From assembly GCA_949840805.1 (NCBI GenBank), contig CATKXR010000011.1, forward strand, positions 1 to 64,000: a DNA stretch of 64,000 bases. The letters are read 5' to 3'. Source of the stretch: an uncultured Lachnospiraceae bacterium (lineage in GTDB: Bacteria; Bacillota; Clostridia; Lachnospirales; Lachnospiraceae). Position 1 is the first letter of the stretch. The number at the start of each line of letters is the position of its first letter. The notes below the pieces were generated by a model that was not told the DNA's origin, made no database searches, and worked only from the letters and a program-made list of their open reading frames with translations. Positions 8,853 to 17,318 of the stretch are shown in pieces. A program made the translations under genes and the position numbers.

Positions 8853-10535
8853 TCAAAATCCCCCATAAATAAAATCCGCCCCGTTAAACCCGAATCCATA
8901 ACTCCCAAATACCATAATAATTCCGATTACCCCTATATAAAACCCCCACCGTATCACGAGCGGCTGCTTCAATATCCTCTCCCTCACATCTACCGTTTCC
9001 TGCAGCCGGTCAGCCTTCCCCAAAACGGCAATGGAAACCAGCAAAATCCCCCATTCTTTCCAGGAAAGCCCAAGTCGCAGCAGGGAATCATCAAAGAATA
9101 TCCACGGATTATATACCGTAAACATTCCGGCAACCATAGCAATCCCCTTGCGAAGGCTGTCCGCCCGGAAAATAATCCACGCCACCATTACCCAGAACCA
9201 GGTTCCAAACCTTCTGCACCATCTCCTCGCCTTCCCCTTTTCCGGCATATGAAGCCAGCCATAGACCTTATCCTGCAGCCCTCCGGTCAGTTCCCCGCAG
9301 ATCTGGTAGATTCCATGCATCCACCCCCAAAATATGTACTTATAACCAGGCCCGTGCCAAATCCCGCTGACGGTAAAAACCACAAGAATGTTAAAATATT
9401 TCCGCAGCTTTCCCTTTCTGTTTCCTCCCAGCGGAATATAAACATAATCCCGCAGCCAATTGCTCAAAGAAATATGCCATCTTCCCCAAAACTCCTTCAC
9501 CGTCTCCGCCAGATACGGCTGCCGGAAATTCTCCGCCAGATGAATCCCGAACAACTCCGCTGTCCCTCTGGAAAGGCACACACAGGCAAGAAAATCCGCA
9601 TACAACTGAACGCTGTACAAGGCCCCCGCCACAAACACATAGGCGCCCTGGTATGCCTCATGATGGCTAAATACCTGGTTTACAACAATTGCCGCCCTGT
9701 CTGCGATGACCAGTTTCAAAAAAAATCCCCACACAATCAGCAGCAGTCCCCTGCCAAACCCTTCTTCAGAAAACCCATTCCCTTCATAAAGCTGGTCTCC
9801 CAACTGCCCGTATCTGGGAATCGGCCCCTGGACAATCTGCGGAAAAAACGAAACAAACAACGCGAATTTCCCCAAATTTCTCTGCGCCGGAATCTTTCCA
9901 GAATAAACATCCACAAGATAAGATATCATCTGCATTGTATAAAAAGATATCCCCACAGGGACAATCCATGGATACGCCTCCTTATGAAACAGAGATGCCA
10001 GAACAAAATTCCCATTCTTTACCACTGCCATCGGAGCGGCCAGTAAAACCAGGCAGATAATTAAAATCCATTTTCCTGTTGCTTCCTCAACACGGCCTGT
10101 CCCGTTTTTTCTGCCTGTCTTGCTCTCCCTGTCTTCCCCAACTTTCTCGACTTTCCCGCTCTCCCTGTCTTCCCCGGCTTTCTCGACTTTCCTGCTCTCC
10201 CTGCCTTTTCCGTCTTTCCTGACTTCCCCGCTCTTTCTACCTTCCCCGGTTTTCCTGTCTTCTCCCCTCTCCCAGCCTTCCCCGGCCTCAGCCTTCTCCT
10301 TTTTATCTGTCTTAATCCCGTCTCTTTTCTTTCCCACCCTCTCCAGCAAGATCCCCATCCCATATCCTGCCAGCAGAGTTATCCCAAACACCCGCCATCC
10401 TTCTCCCGAAATCTTATAATAAAATCCCAGGCTCCCTGCCAAAAGTACCAGCCACCGGTATTTCTTTGGGAAAACGTAATATAATAAGACCACTCCTCCG
10501 ACAAACACATAAAAATAGAAAGAAATATAGACCAT
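8853..10535 (-). CDS. MBOAT family O-acyltransferase (AlgI-like) with a charged repetitive insert
   Basis: This is a polytopic membrane acyltransferase that exports acyl groups for surface polysaccharide modification. Family features include VGISFYTMQMISYLVDVY, FPQIVQGPIPRY, the conserved EFWGRWHISLSNWLRDYVY block and a catalytic-type His in VSGIWHGPGYKY. The 560 residues exceed the usual 470 or so because residues about 72-155, between the first helices and the next, form a low-complexity Lys/Glu/Gly/Arg linker. The downstream SGNH gene is translationally close. No promoter was identified. Confidence 0.88.
   Translation of the reverse strand: MVYISFYFYVFVGGVVLLYYVFPKKYRWLVLLAGSLGFYYKISGEGWRVFGITLLAGYGMGILLERVGKKRDGIKTDKKEKAEAGEGWERGEDRKTGEGRKSGEVRKDGKGRESRKVEKAGEDRESGKVEKVGEDRESKTGRKNGTGRVEEATGKWILIICLVLLAAPMAVVKNGNFVLASLFHKEAYPWIVPVGISFYTMQMISYLVDVYSGKIPAQRNLGKFALFVSFFPQIVQGPIPRYGQLGDQLYEGNGFSEEGFGRGLLLIVWGFFLKLVIADRAAIVVNQVFSHHEAYQGAYVFVAGALYSVQLYADFLACVCLSRGTAELFGIHLAENFRQPYLAETVKEFWGRWHISLSNWLRDYVYIPLGGNRKGKLRKYFNILVVFTVSGIWHGPGYKYIFWGWMHGIYQICGELTGGLQDKVYGWLHMPEKGKARRWCRRFGTWFWVMVAWIIFRADSLRKGIAMVAGMFTVYNPWIFFDDSLLRLGLSWKEWGILLVSIAVLGKADRLQETVDVRERILKQPLVIRWGFYIGVIGIIMVFGSYGFGFNGADFIYGGF
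10075..10320 (-). repeat. imperfect short tandem repeats encoding a charged linker
   Basis: On the plus strand this is a run of imperfect units built from CTTTCTCGACTTTCC and CTCCCTGTCTTCCCC. It encodes GEDRKSGKVEK-like peptides in the MBOAT protein. Repeat number could vary in frame because many units look like multiples of three bases. Confidence 0.65.
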
Positions 10536-10600
10536 CTTAAGCTCCGTCCTGCTTTTTTGTACTGTGCAAAAACATTCTGCCTTTTCGGTTTTTACAACAT

Positions 10601-10658
10601 CCTACTTTATCCTACTTTATACGATAAGTCAATACCAAAAGCTACAAAATGCTATATT
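10601..10658 (+). promoter_or_regulatory. tandem 10-mers and an extended -10 upstream of the RHH gene
   Basis: CCTACTTTAT occurs twice head to tail (10601-10620). About 30 bp further on is TGCTATATT (10650-10658), an extended -10 element. Ribbon-helix-helix repressors often bind short tandem sites, so autoregulation is plausible but not shown. Confidence 0.35.
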
Positions 10659-10679
10659 ATACAAAAAAGGAGCATGCTA

Positions 10680-10826
10680 ATGAAGCCATTAAAAACTAAG
10701 GTCAGCATTACCCTGGACACAGATATTATCGAACAATTGAAAATCCTTGCAGAAGCCGATGACCGCTCATTTTCCCAGTATATCAACCTTATATTAAAAG
10801 AATTTTTATCCAGGAAACAGGCATAG
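10680..10826 (+). CDS. small ribbon-helix-helix (Arc/MetJ-type) protein
   Basis: A 48-residue protein with a predicted beta strand (KVSITLDTDIIEQL) followed by two helices (IEQLKILAEADDRS and SQYINLILKEFLSRK). This is the layout of RHH DNA-binding proteins such as antitoxins and small regulators. AAGGAG lies 7 nt before ATG 10680. An ATG at 10674 is too close to that site. It is the only plus-strand gene between 1 and 59 kb apart from the partial gene at the left edge, and no toxin gene is adjacent. Confidence 0.7.
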   Translation: MKPLKTKVSITLDTDIIEQLKILAEADDRSFSQYINLILKEFLSRKQA

Positions 10827-10849
10827 GCCATTGGAAACAGACCTAAAAC

Positions 10850-10900
10850 AAAAAACAGCCGCCACTATCATAATATTTTACCATAGCGGCGGTCTGTGTT
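10850..10900. terminator. bidirectional terminator between convergent RHH and cupin genes
   Basis: The stem CCGCCACTAT/ATAGCGGCGG (10859-10868 with 10883-10892) has one mismatch and an additional outer ACAG/CTGT pairing. The minus-strand side is followed by T6GT4 and the plus-strand side by a looser T-rich stretch. Confidence 0.75.
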
Positions 10901-10919
10901 TATAATCCTTTTATTCAGT

Positions 10920-11303
10920 TCAACATAATGCAGGCATAAACTTGGCAAACAGATATAACCCTTCCGAATCCGCAGTAACTTCATGCGGCACACCCTCCTG
11001 CATGATGGAGACTGTTCCGGCCTCATACGGAATAGCGCTGCCTGCATTTACACATTTTCCGTTCCCTTTTATCACCTCATGCGTTTCCAACTGGTTTTCG
11101 TGGATATGTTTTCCAATACTACAGCCGGGCGCAATCCGTACCAAATGGTAGCTGAATTTCCCATCTGTATCCTTCGCCGTGATGATATGTTTCAGCTCCA
11201 CCCCTTCAAATGTCGGATGCTTCGACCATGCAATCTCCTCGAAACCTTTCTCCTTTTCTGGCAGAATTAATTTCCCATTGTTGAATAATTCAAATGTATC
11301 CAT
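10920..11303 (-). CDS. cupin-domain protein
   Basis: A 127-residue single-domain cupin. Motif 1 is GCSIGKHIHENQLETHEVIKG, with the His/Glu metal ligands of the family. Motif 2 is PHEVTADSEG. The product is probably a small metal-binding sugar or metabolite-binding protein or isomerase, but the substrate cannot be read. ATG 11303 is chosen because GGAGG precedes it by 7 nt; the open frame runs on to 11369. It lies directly downstream of an AraC-type regulator on the same strand and may be its target. Confidence 0.75.
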   Translation of the reverse strand: MDTFELFNNGKLILPEKEKGFEEIAWSKHPTFEGVELKHIITAKDTDGKFSYHLVRIAPGCSIGKHIHENQLETHEVIKGNGKCVNAGSAIPYEAGTVSIMQEGVPHEVTADSEGLYLFAKFMPALC

Positions 11304-11387
11304 TCTGACACCTCCGATAAAATATGTAATTTTTCTTACATTCAGATTATATTGATCAGAGGCTGCCATGGCTTGTAAAAAATTGTC

Positions 11388-12134
11388 CTATGTAGACTGC
11401 CGTATCACCTTTTTTGAGTCAACATACTCTGATGGAGAAATCCCGACAATCTTCTGAAAAGCCTTATCAAAATGGCTCTGGTCATAGAATCCCATTTCCG
11501 CCGCAACCCCACAGATTACCTGTTCCGCATCCAGAAGGCTCTGGGCTTTCCGTATGCGATTCTGGATACGAAACTGATGTGGCGTCATTCCCACGATTCT
11601 TTTAAATTTCTTTATCAGATAATATTTGCTGACAAAAATATCCGCCGCCAGGGTTTCTATAGGCAATTCATATTCCGGATGGCTTATAATCTTATCCGCG
11701 AGAATTTTTATACCCGTATCTATCTCTTTCCCGTCTCTATCCCGAACCCGGAAAACTTCCTGTGCGAAAGGTAACAGCTTTTCTTTCTGCACTTCTCCAA
11801 AAATACCCTGTCCAACCGCATCTCCTAACAATTCCCGGACAATGACATCTGCTGTTCCAAAATCCGTCTCCGCAATAAAGGCTGTTCCTATGCACATAGA
11901 CAGCAGACGCGCGTCCCTTTCCTGGAACACTGAATGAACAGCATAAGGAAGGATGGTAAACACATCCCCTTCATGACACACTCGTTTCCTGCTTTCCAGA
12001 TAAACTGTAACCTCTCCCTGCATAACCACAGATATAACATAATGTCCTACATGGTTATGATAATCAAAACACTTGTCAATATTCTCTGACAATACAAACT
12101 CTATTGGATATTTTTCACACTGATAATACTGCAT
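11388..12134 (-). CDS. AraC-family transcriptional regulator
   Basis: An N-terminal cupin-type sensor domain (FDYHNHVGHYVISVVMQGEV) is followed by two C-terminal helix-turn-helix motifs. The last 100 residues show the AraC pattern: FVSKYYLIKKFKRIVGMTPH, then CGVAAEMGFYDQSHFDKAFQ and FQKIVGISPSEY. The frame is open to GTG 12245 (285 residues). I prefer ATG 12134 (248 residues), which has GGAG 5 nt upstream and starts near the usual N terminus. ATG 12215 is a third option. It probably controls the adjacent cupin gene. Confidence 0.85.
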   Translation of the reverse strand: MQYYQCEKYPIEFVLSENIDKCFDYHNHVGHYVISVVMQGEVTVYLESRKRVCHEGDVFTILPYAVHSVFQERDARLLSMCIGTAFIAETDFGTADVIVRELLGDAVGQGIFGEVQKEKLLPFAQEVFRVRDRDGKEIDTGIKILADKIISHPEYELPIETLAADIFVSKYYLIKKFKRIVGMTPHQFRIQNRIRKAQSLLDAEQVICGVAAEMGFYDQSHFDKAFQKIVGISPSEYVDSKKVIRQST

Positions 12135-12266
12135 ACCATCTCCAACTCCTGCTTCCTTCAGTGCCGCATTTCCTTTGATGTCCCCTTTATCCTTAACTCC
12201 TCTCACAAGCACCATACCCGCATCTTCCAAATGGAAGATTCTCACAAAATTTGCATAAATAAAAAA

Positions 12267-13952
12267 TCATCGTATCAAAACGGATTTGCCTTCAAACGCA
12301 AACCCATACTTCCAGATCCTCTCACGCGCAATCCCCTTAGCCTCCAAAGCCGCCCCATATTTCTTTCTCTCAATCTGTTCCAAAGCTTCTTTGGCCGTCT
12401 CTTCCAAATTTTCCTCCTCCCCCGGTTCCCGCACCTTAAACTCCATGATAACCGCCGGATCCTCCTGCCCCTTCGGCTCCAGCACCACATCATATCTCCC
12501 AAATCCGCTTTCCCGATTGGAGGTAATCACATACCGGTTCGACAAATCCACAGTCAGGCCCAGCACAAAGCCATGATAGAAACGCTCCGGCTCCGATTTC
12601 TCCGACGGCTTTCTCCCACTGTCAAAATAGCTGATCGTCTCCAAAGCAATTTTATTCATGTACACATTCATGGCTTTCCTGTCTCCCGACAACATAGCTT
12701 TCACGAAGTCATTATACTCCGGGGCTGAATCCTTAAACCACCCATCGATCATCCGTCCAAACATAATACGGACTTCCCGGTTCGTCAACACCAGCTCATA
12801 ACTATCCCGCCCCCACTCCTCATCTACCACATAGCTTTTCACCCTCAGATAACCGCTTGCCAGCAAAAGGCTCCACACCGCATCCTCCCTGCCGTCCAAC
12901 TGGCTGAAGATAATCTGCTCGTCAATCCCGGTTTGAAGAACTCCCCCCTTTAGAAGCTCCTCCATCTCCATCTTGATATCGCGGCTCCCCCTTCGAATCA
13001 GCCTGTCCACCAGACTGTTGCTGCTTGTATTCGCCCAATACATGGAAAGCCGTTTCTTATCCAGAAAATTCAAGATCGACCACGGGTTATAGATATCCTG
13101 CCTTCTGCCGAAAGTAAAACCATCATACCAGTCCCTTACCTTCTGCCTCTTATCATACAGCCCATACTCTTTTAACGCCTCCCATACCTCCTCCTGGGTA
13201 AACCCAAAGCTGGTCTCATACTTTTCCGAGGTAGTGGTCACCACTTCCAGATTATTTAAGTCAGAAAAAATGGACTCCTTGCTGACCCTGGTAATACCGG
13301 TCATAACTGACCGTTCCACATAAGGGTTGGTTTTAAAGGTAGAGTTAAACAAACCTCTGATAAACTCCGCCATTTCCTCCCAATAGCCATGTACCCACGC
13401 TTCCTGAAGCGGCGTATCATATTCATCCAGCAAGATAATCACTTTCTCCCCATAATACCTGGAAAGATAACAGGCAAGCTCCCGCAAAGAACAGGCAGCC
13501 GCAGAATCTGTCATACCGGAAAATACTTTGCGGAAAAATCTCTCCTCATCCTCCTTTAACGTCTGGCTGGCCAGCAAAAAGTCAAACCTGCTGTACAGCT
13601 TTTGTATAGCCATGCAGATCTTTTCCCTTGCCAAAGAAAAATTATTTGCCTTAATATCCGCAAAGCTTAAGAAAATCACTGGACGAGTTCCCTGGAATTT
13701 TCGAAATTTTTCATCCTTCCATATGGAAAGCCCTTCAAATATCCTTCCCTGCCCCGCATATTCCACGGAAAAAAAACGCTCCACCATATCCATATTTAAC
13801 GTCTTCCCAAAACGGCGGGGACGGGCAATCAAAGTTACATCATCTTCATTTTCCCACCATTCTCTAATAAAATCCGTTTTATCAATATAAAAGCAACGCC
13901 TGGTTATCAGCTTTTCAAAACTCTGAATTCCTATCCCCACAGTCTTTGCCAT
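12267..13952 (-). CDS. AAA-ATPase-like / PD-(D/E)XK nuclease family protein (copy 1)
   Basis: The N terminus has a degenerate Walker A (RPRRFGKTLNM, about residues 41-51) and a Walker B-like VIILLDEYDTPLQEAW near residue 165, matching the family called AAA-ATPase_like. The C terminus has a PD-(D/E)XK fold signature (GRYDVVLEPKG, then VIMEFKVREPGEEE). These 550-580 residue proteins are expanded in gut anaerobes and their function is not established. GGAGG lies 7 nt before the ATG. The 3' 1041 bp are almost identical to the next copy. Confidence 0.85.
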   Translation of the reverse strand: MAKTVGIGIQSFEKLITRRCFYIDKTDFIREWWENEDDVTLIARPRRFGKTLNMDMVERFFSVEYAGQGRIFEGLSIWKDEKFRKFQGTRPVIFLSFADIKANNFSLAREKICMAIQKLYSRFDFLLASQTLKEDEERFFRKVFSGMTDSAAACSLRELACYLSRYYGEKVIILLDEYDTPLQEAWVHGYWEEMAEFIRGLFNSTFKTNPYVERSVMTGITRVSKESIFSDLNNLEVVTTTSEKYETSFGFTQEEVWEALKEYGLYDKRQKVRDWYDGFTFGRRQDIYNPWSILNFLDKKRLSMYWANTSSNSLVDRLIRRGSRDIKMEMEELLKGGVLQTGIDEQIIFSQLDGREDAVWSLLLASGYLRVKSYVVDEEWGRDSYELVLTNREVRIMFGRMIDGWFKDSAPEYNDFVKAMLSGDRKAMNVYMNKIALETISYFDSGRKPSEKSEPERFYHGFVLGLTVDLSNRYVITSNRESGFGRYDVVLEPKGQEDPAVIMEFKVREPGEEENLEETAKEALEQIERKKYGAALEAKGIARERIWKYGFAFEGKSVLIR

Positions 13953-14015
13953 GATAATACCTCCAATATTCTCTTATCCATGCAGAGGTAAGCCAACTGC
14001 TTCCACAAAAATAAA

Positions 14016-15056
14016 TCATCGTATCAAAACAGATTTGCCTTCAAACGCAAATCCATACTTCCAGATCCTCTCAGGCGCAATCCCCTTAGCCTCCAAAGCC
14101 GTCCCATATTTCTTTCTCTCAATCTGTTCCAAAGCTTCTTTGGCCGTCTCTTCCAAATTTTCCTCCTCCCCCGGTTCCCGCACCTTAAACTCCATGATAA
14201 CCGCCGGATCCTCCTGCCCCTTCGGCTCCAGCACCACATCATATCTCCCAAATCCGCTTTCCCGATTGGAGGTAATCACATACCGGTTCGACAAATCCAC
14301 AGTCAGGCCCAGCACAAAGCCATGATAGAAACGCTCCGGCTCCGATTTCTCCGACGGCTTTCTCCCACTGTCAAAATAGCTGATCGTCTCCAAAGCAATT
14401 TTATTCATGTACACATTCATGGCTTTCCTGTCTCCCGACAACATAGCTTTCACGAAGTCATTATACTCCGGGGCTGAATCCTTAAACCACCCATCGATCA
14501 TCCGTCCAAACATAATACGGACTTCCCGGTTCGTCAACACCAGCTCATAACTATCCCGCCCCCACTCCTCATCTACCACATAGCTTTTCACCCTCAGATA
14601 ACCGCTTGCCAGCAAAAGGCTCCACACCGCATCCTCCCTGCCGTCCAACTGGCTGAAGATAATCTGCTCGTCAATCCCAGTTTGAAGAACTCCCCCCTTT
14701 AGAAGCTCCTCCATCTCCATCTTGATATCACGGCTTCCCCTTCGGATCAGCCTGTCCACCAGGCCGTTGCTGCTTGTATTCGCCCAATACATGGAAAGGC
14801 GTTTCTTATCCAGAAAATTCAAGATAGACCACGGGTTATAGATATCCTGCCTTCTGCCGAAAGTAAAACCATCATACCAGTCCCTTACCTTCTGCCTCTT
14901 ATCATACAGCCCATACTCTTTTAACGCCCCCCACACCTCCTCCTGGGTAAAACCAAAGCTGGTCTCATACTTTTCCGAGGTAGTGGTCACCACTTCCAGA
15001 TTATTTAAGTCAGAAAAAATGGACTCCTTGCTGACCCTGGTAATACCGGTCATAAC
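14016..15056. repeat. 1041-bp direct repeat of 12267-13307
   Basis: The two blocks align without gaps at an offset of 1749 bp, with roughly 15-20 substitutions by eye. Most of these are near the two ends, and the middle 500 bp or more look identical. Beyond 13307/15056 similarity drops abruptly. Confidence 0.85.
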
Positions 15057-15701
15057 CGCCCGTCCCAGATAAGAATTGGTCTTAAAAGTAGCATTAAACA
15101 AACTTCGTATAAATTCTACCAATTCCTTCCAATAACCGTATACCCATGCCTCCTGAAGCGGTGTATCATATTCGTCCAATATAATAATCACAGGTTTTCC
15201 ATAATAGCGGCACAAATATTCCGACAATGTCCCCAGCGAGGAAACTGCCGCATAGCTGTCCATATTTACCGAAACATGTTCGTAAAACATTTTTTCCTTT
15301 TCATTAAGACAATCTGTTTTAAGCAGGAAATCAAACTTGTTGTATAATTTTTCTATGAGATAATACAGGCTCTTCCTGGCCTCCTCAAAAGATGTTGCCT
15401 TTATAGCGGCAAAGCTTAAACCAATTACCGGATAAGTTCCCTGAAGCTTTCTGTATTTCTCTTCTTTCCAAATGGAAAGATGCTCAAATATTTTTCCCTG
15501 ATCTTTGTACTCGATAGACAGAAAACGTTCCAACATATTCATATTTAACGTTTTTCCAAAACGGCGGGGACGGGCGATCAATGTCACATCATCCTTGTTT
15601 TCCCACCATTCTCTGATAAAATCTGTCTTATCAATATAAAAACAATTCTGAGCTATCAATTTTTCAAAACTCTGGATTCCTATCCCTATATCCCTCGCCA
15701 T
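14016..15701 (-). CDS. AAA-ATPase-like / PD-(D/E)XK nuclease family protein (copy 2)
   Basis: A tandem paralogue of the previous gene, also 561 residues, with the same Walker-like motifs (RPRRFGKTLNMN and IIILDEYDTPLQEAW) and the same C-terminal nuclease motif. The N-terminal 210 residues are clearly diverged from copy 1, while the rest is nearly the same. ATG 15701 is chosen because GGAGGAGG precedes it by 6 nt; the open frame reaches 15743. The sharp break in identity suggests gene conversion or unequal crossover. Confidence 0.85.
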   Translation of the reverse strand: MARDIGIGIQSFEKLIAQNCFYIDKTDFIREWWENKDDVTLIARPRRFGKTLNMNMLERFLSIEYKDQGKIFEHLSIWKEEKYRKLQGTYPVIGLSFAAIKATSFEEARKSLYYLIEKLYNKFDFLLKTDCLNEKEKMFYEHVSVNMDSYAAVSSLGTLSEYLCRYYGKPVIIILDEYDTPLQEAWVYGYWKELVEFIRSLFNATFKTNSYLGRAVMTGITRVSKESIFSDLNNLEVVTTTSEKYETSFGFTQEEVWGALKEYGLYDKRQKVRDWYDGFTFGRRQDIYNPWSILNFLDKKRLSMYWANTSSNGLVDRLIRRGSRDIKMEMEELLKGGVLQTGIDEQIIFSQLDGREDAVWSLLLASGYLRVKSYVVDEEWGRDSYELVLTNREVRIMFGRMIDGWFKDSAPEYNDFVKAMLSGDRKAMNVYMNKIALETISYFDSGRKPSEKSEPERFYHGFVLGLTVDLSNRYVITSNRESGFGRYDVVLEPKGQEDPAVIMEFKVREPGEEENLEETAKEALEQIERKKYGTALEAKGIAPERIWKYGFAFEGKSVLIR

Positions 15702-15764
15702 AATATTCCTCCTCCCGGCCAGACCAGAATACATACCATCCAACTCCCCAGTCTCTTATAAATA

Positions 15765-15922
15765 TACCCATAAGCCAAATGATTTGCCAACACAGTTCCC
15801 ATATTTCCATAAATATATTCTTTCGTATGCCCCATAATGCATGCCCTTCGGGCAGGCGCACACCATCAAGTTCTGCACAACAAGGACCAAATCATCTGAC
15901 AAATTAAGTGTGCTCACGAATC
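15765..15922. repeat. 88-bp palindromic element (copy C) interrupted by element 2
   Basis: The left part (TACCCATAAGCCAAATGAT onward) matches the left half of the copies at 50960 and 63905 as far as CCATAAATA. About 70 bp follow, containing the repeat also found at 7052-7109. The right half then resumes (CCAAATCAT ... TGCTCACGAAT). This is a nested arrangement. The rest of 15702-16149 holds the hairpin at 16000 and no gene. Confidence 0.7.
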
Positions 15923-15999
15923 CGACTTATACCACACCACAATTATAATTGATTTTTCCCCCCTTTACAACTGAAAAACCAAAGGCAAAGAATCCAAAC

Positions 16000-16107
16000 A
16001 AAAAGGGCTGCCAGGAAATACATCTTTGCAAACAATATATCCCGTGCTCCCCAAAATTACACACCAATATATTGCATACAAATTTCATTTCCCGACAGCC
16101 CTTTTAT
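16000..16107 (-). terminator. long-stem hairpin terminating the glycan operon
   Basis: The outer arms are AAAAGGGCTG (16001-16010) and CAGCCCTTTT (16095-16104), continued inward by AGGAAAT/ATTTCCC and by weaker pairing across a roughly 70-nt interior. On the minus strand the stem ends in GGCAGCCCTTTTT. It lies 43 nt past the last gene of the 42-kb minus-strand series and is the first strong terminator I see in that direction. Confidence 0.7.
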
Positions 16108-16149
16108 TTAGGAAAAACCCGTCAGCAATCCGTAAATCACCCTTCCTCG

Positions 16150-17298
16150 TCAAACATCCATCCCCTCAAGCACCTCCTTCAGCCTCCGCGCCACCTCCTC
16201 CATCTCCCCCTCTTCCAAATACGGATGAATCGGAAGACAAAGCACCCTCCCGCAAAGCTCCTTTGTCACAGGACAATCCGCAGCCGCGGACTTCGTACCC
16301 GCAAAGGCCCCCTGCCTGTGCATAGGCCTCCTGTAATAAACCATTGTAGGAATCCCTTTCGCCCCCATATACCGCTGCACAGCATCCCTGTCCGTCCCCA
16401 CCGGAAGCTGCACCGTATACTGGGCCCATGAACTATAAAACCCGTCTGCCACCACAGGCAGCACCAATCCCCCGGTTCCATCCAAAAGCTCCGTATACCG
16501 GCCTGCCACCCTGTTTACCGCCTCCAGCTCATACTCCTGAAAAGCCTCAAGCTTTGCCGTCAGGATTGCCGCCTGCAGCGTATCAAGCCTGCTGTTCATC
16601 CCGATACGCACATTATCATACTTATCATCCTCATTCTTTCCATGCACCGCTATCGACCGGCACAGCCCGGCAATCTCATCATCATCCGTAAATATGGCCC
16701 CGCCGTCCCCATAACAGCCCAACGGCTTTGCCGGAAAAAAAGATGTGGTGGAAATATCGCCGAAACTACAGCATTTCCTCTCCCCAATCCTCCCCCCAAA
16801 CCCCTGCGCCCCATCCTCTAAAAGCAGCAGCCCGTGCCGGTCACACACGGGCCGGATCGAATCATAGTCCGCAGGCAGGCCAAACAGATCCACGGCAATC
16901 ACTGCTCGCGGCTTAAGCTTCCCTTCTGCCTTCACACGCTCTATGGCTTTTTCCAGCGACCGGACATCCATATTATAAGTATCACGTTCCACGTCTACAA
17001 ATACAGGCGTCGCCCCGGCCGCGGCCGGACATTCCCCGGAAGAAAAAAAGGTAAAATCCGGGACAAACACCGCATCGCCGCTTCCCACACCGTAAGCCAT
17101 TAACGCGATGGAGATCGCGTCTGTGCCGTTGCCGCAGGAAATGCAATGCCTGACGCCCGCATAGGCGGCAAGAGCCTGCTCCAGCTCTGTCACCGCTTCC
17201 CCGGAAATAAAATGAGCAGAGGATAGAACCTCCGCGATTTTTCTGTCAATAGTTGTGTGAAGCCGGTTATACTGCCGGCCTAAATCCCGAAATTCCAT
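16150..17298 (-). CDS. DegT/DnrJ/EryC1 aminotransferase, WbpE/WlbC-like (copy 2)
   Basis: PLP-dependent sugar aminotransferase of 382 residues. The motif TSFFPAKPLGCYGDGGAIF (about residues 183-201) holds the PLP lysine. NGTDAISIALMAYG and VPDFTFFSSGE form the cofactor pocket, with the Asp in LLEDGAQGFGG. The sequence resembles WbpE/WlbC, which make UDP-GlcNAc(3NH2)A from the 3-keto sugar, and it is a paralogue of 40280-41404. It is the last gene before the 16000 hairpin. With the LpxD-like gene upstream it could make and then N-acylate a 3-amino sugar. Confidence 0.88.
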   Translation of the reverse strand: MEFRDLGRQYNRLHTTIDRKIAEVLSSAHFISGEAVTELEQALAAYAGVRHCISCGNGTDAISIALMAYGVGSGDAVFVPDFTFFSSGECPAAAGATPVFVDVERDTYNMDVRSLEKAIERVKAEGKLKPRAVIAVDLFGLPADYDSIRPVCDRHGLLLLEDGAQGFGGRIGERKCCSFGDISTTSFFPAKPLGCYGDGGAIFTDDDEIAGLCRSIAVHGKNEDDKYDNVRIGMNSRLDTLQAAILTAKLEAFQEYELEAVNRVAGRYTELLDGTGGLVLPVVADGFYSSWAQYTVQLPVGTDRDAVQRYMGAKGIPTMVYYRRPMHRQGAFAGTKSAAADCPVTKELCGRVLCLPIHPYLEEGEMEEVARRLKEVLEGMDV

Positions 17299-17318
17299 TT
17301 GGTTTTTACTCCCTTTCT

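Noticed and set aside
12267..15701. The AAA/PDDEXK pair as transposases
   Set aside because: No terminal repeats or transposase catalytic motif were seen. The motifs fit the AAA-ATPase_like/PD-(D/E)XK family.
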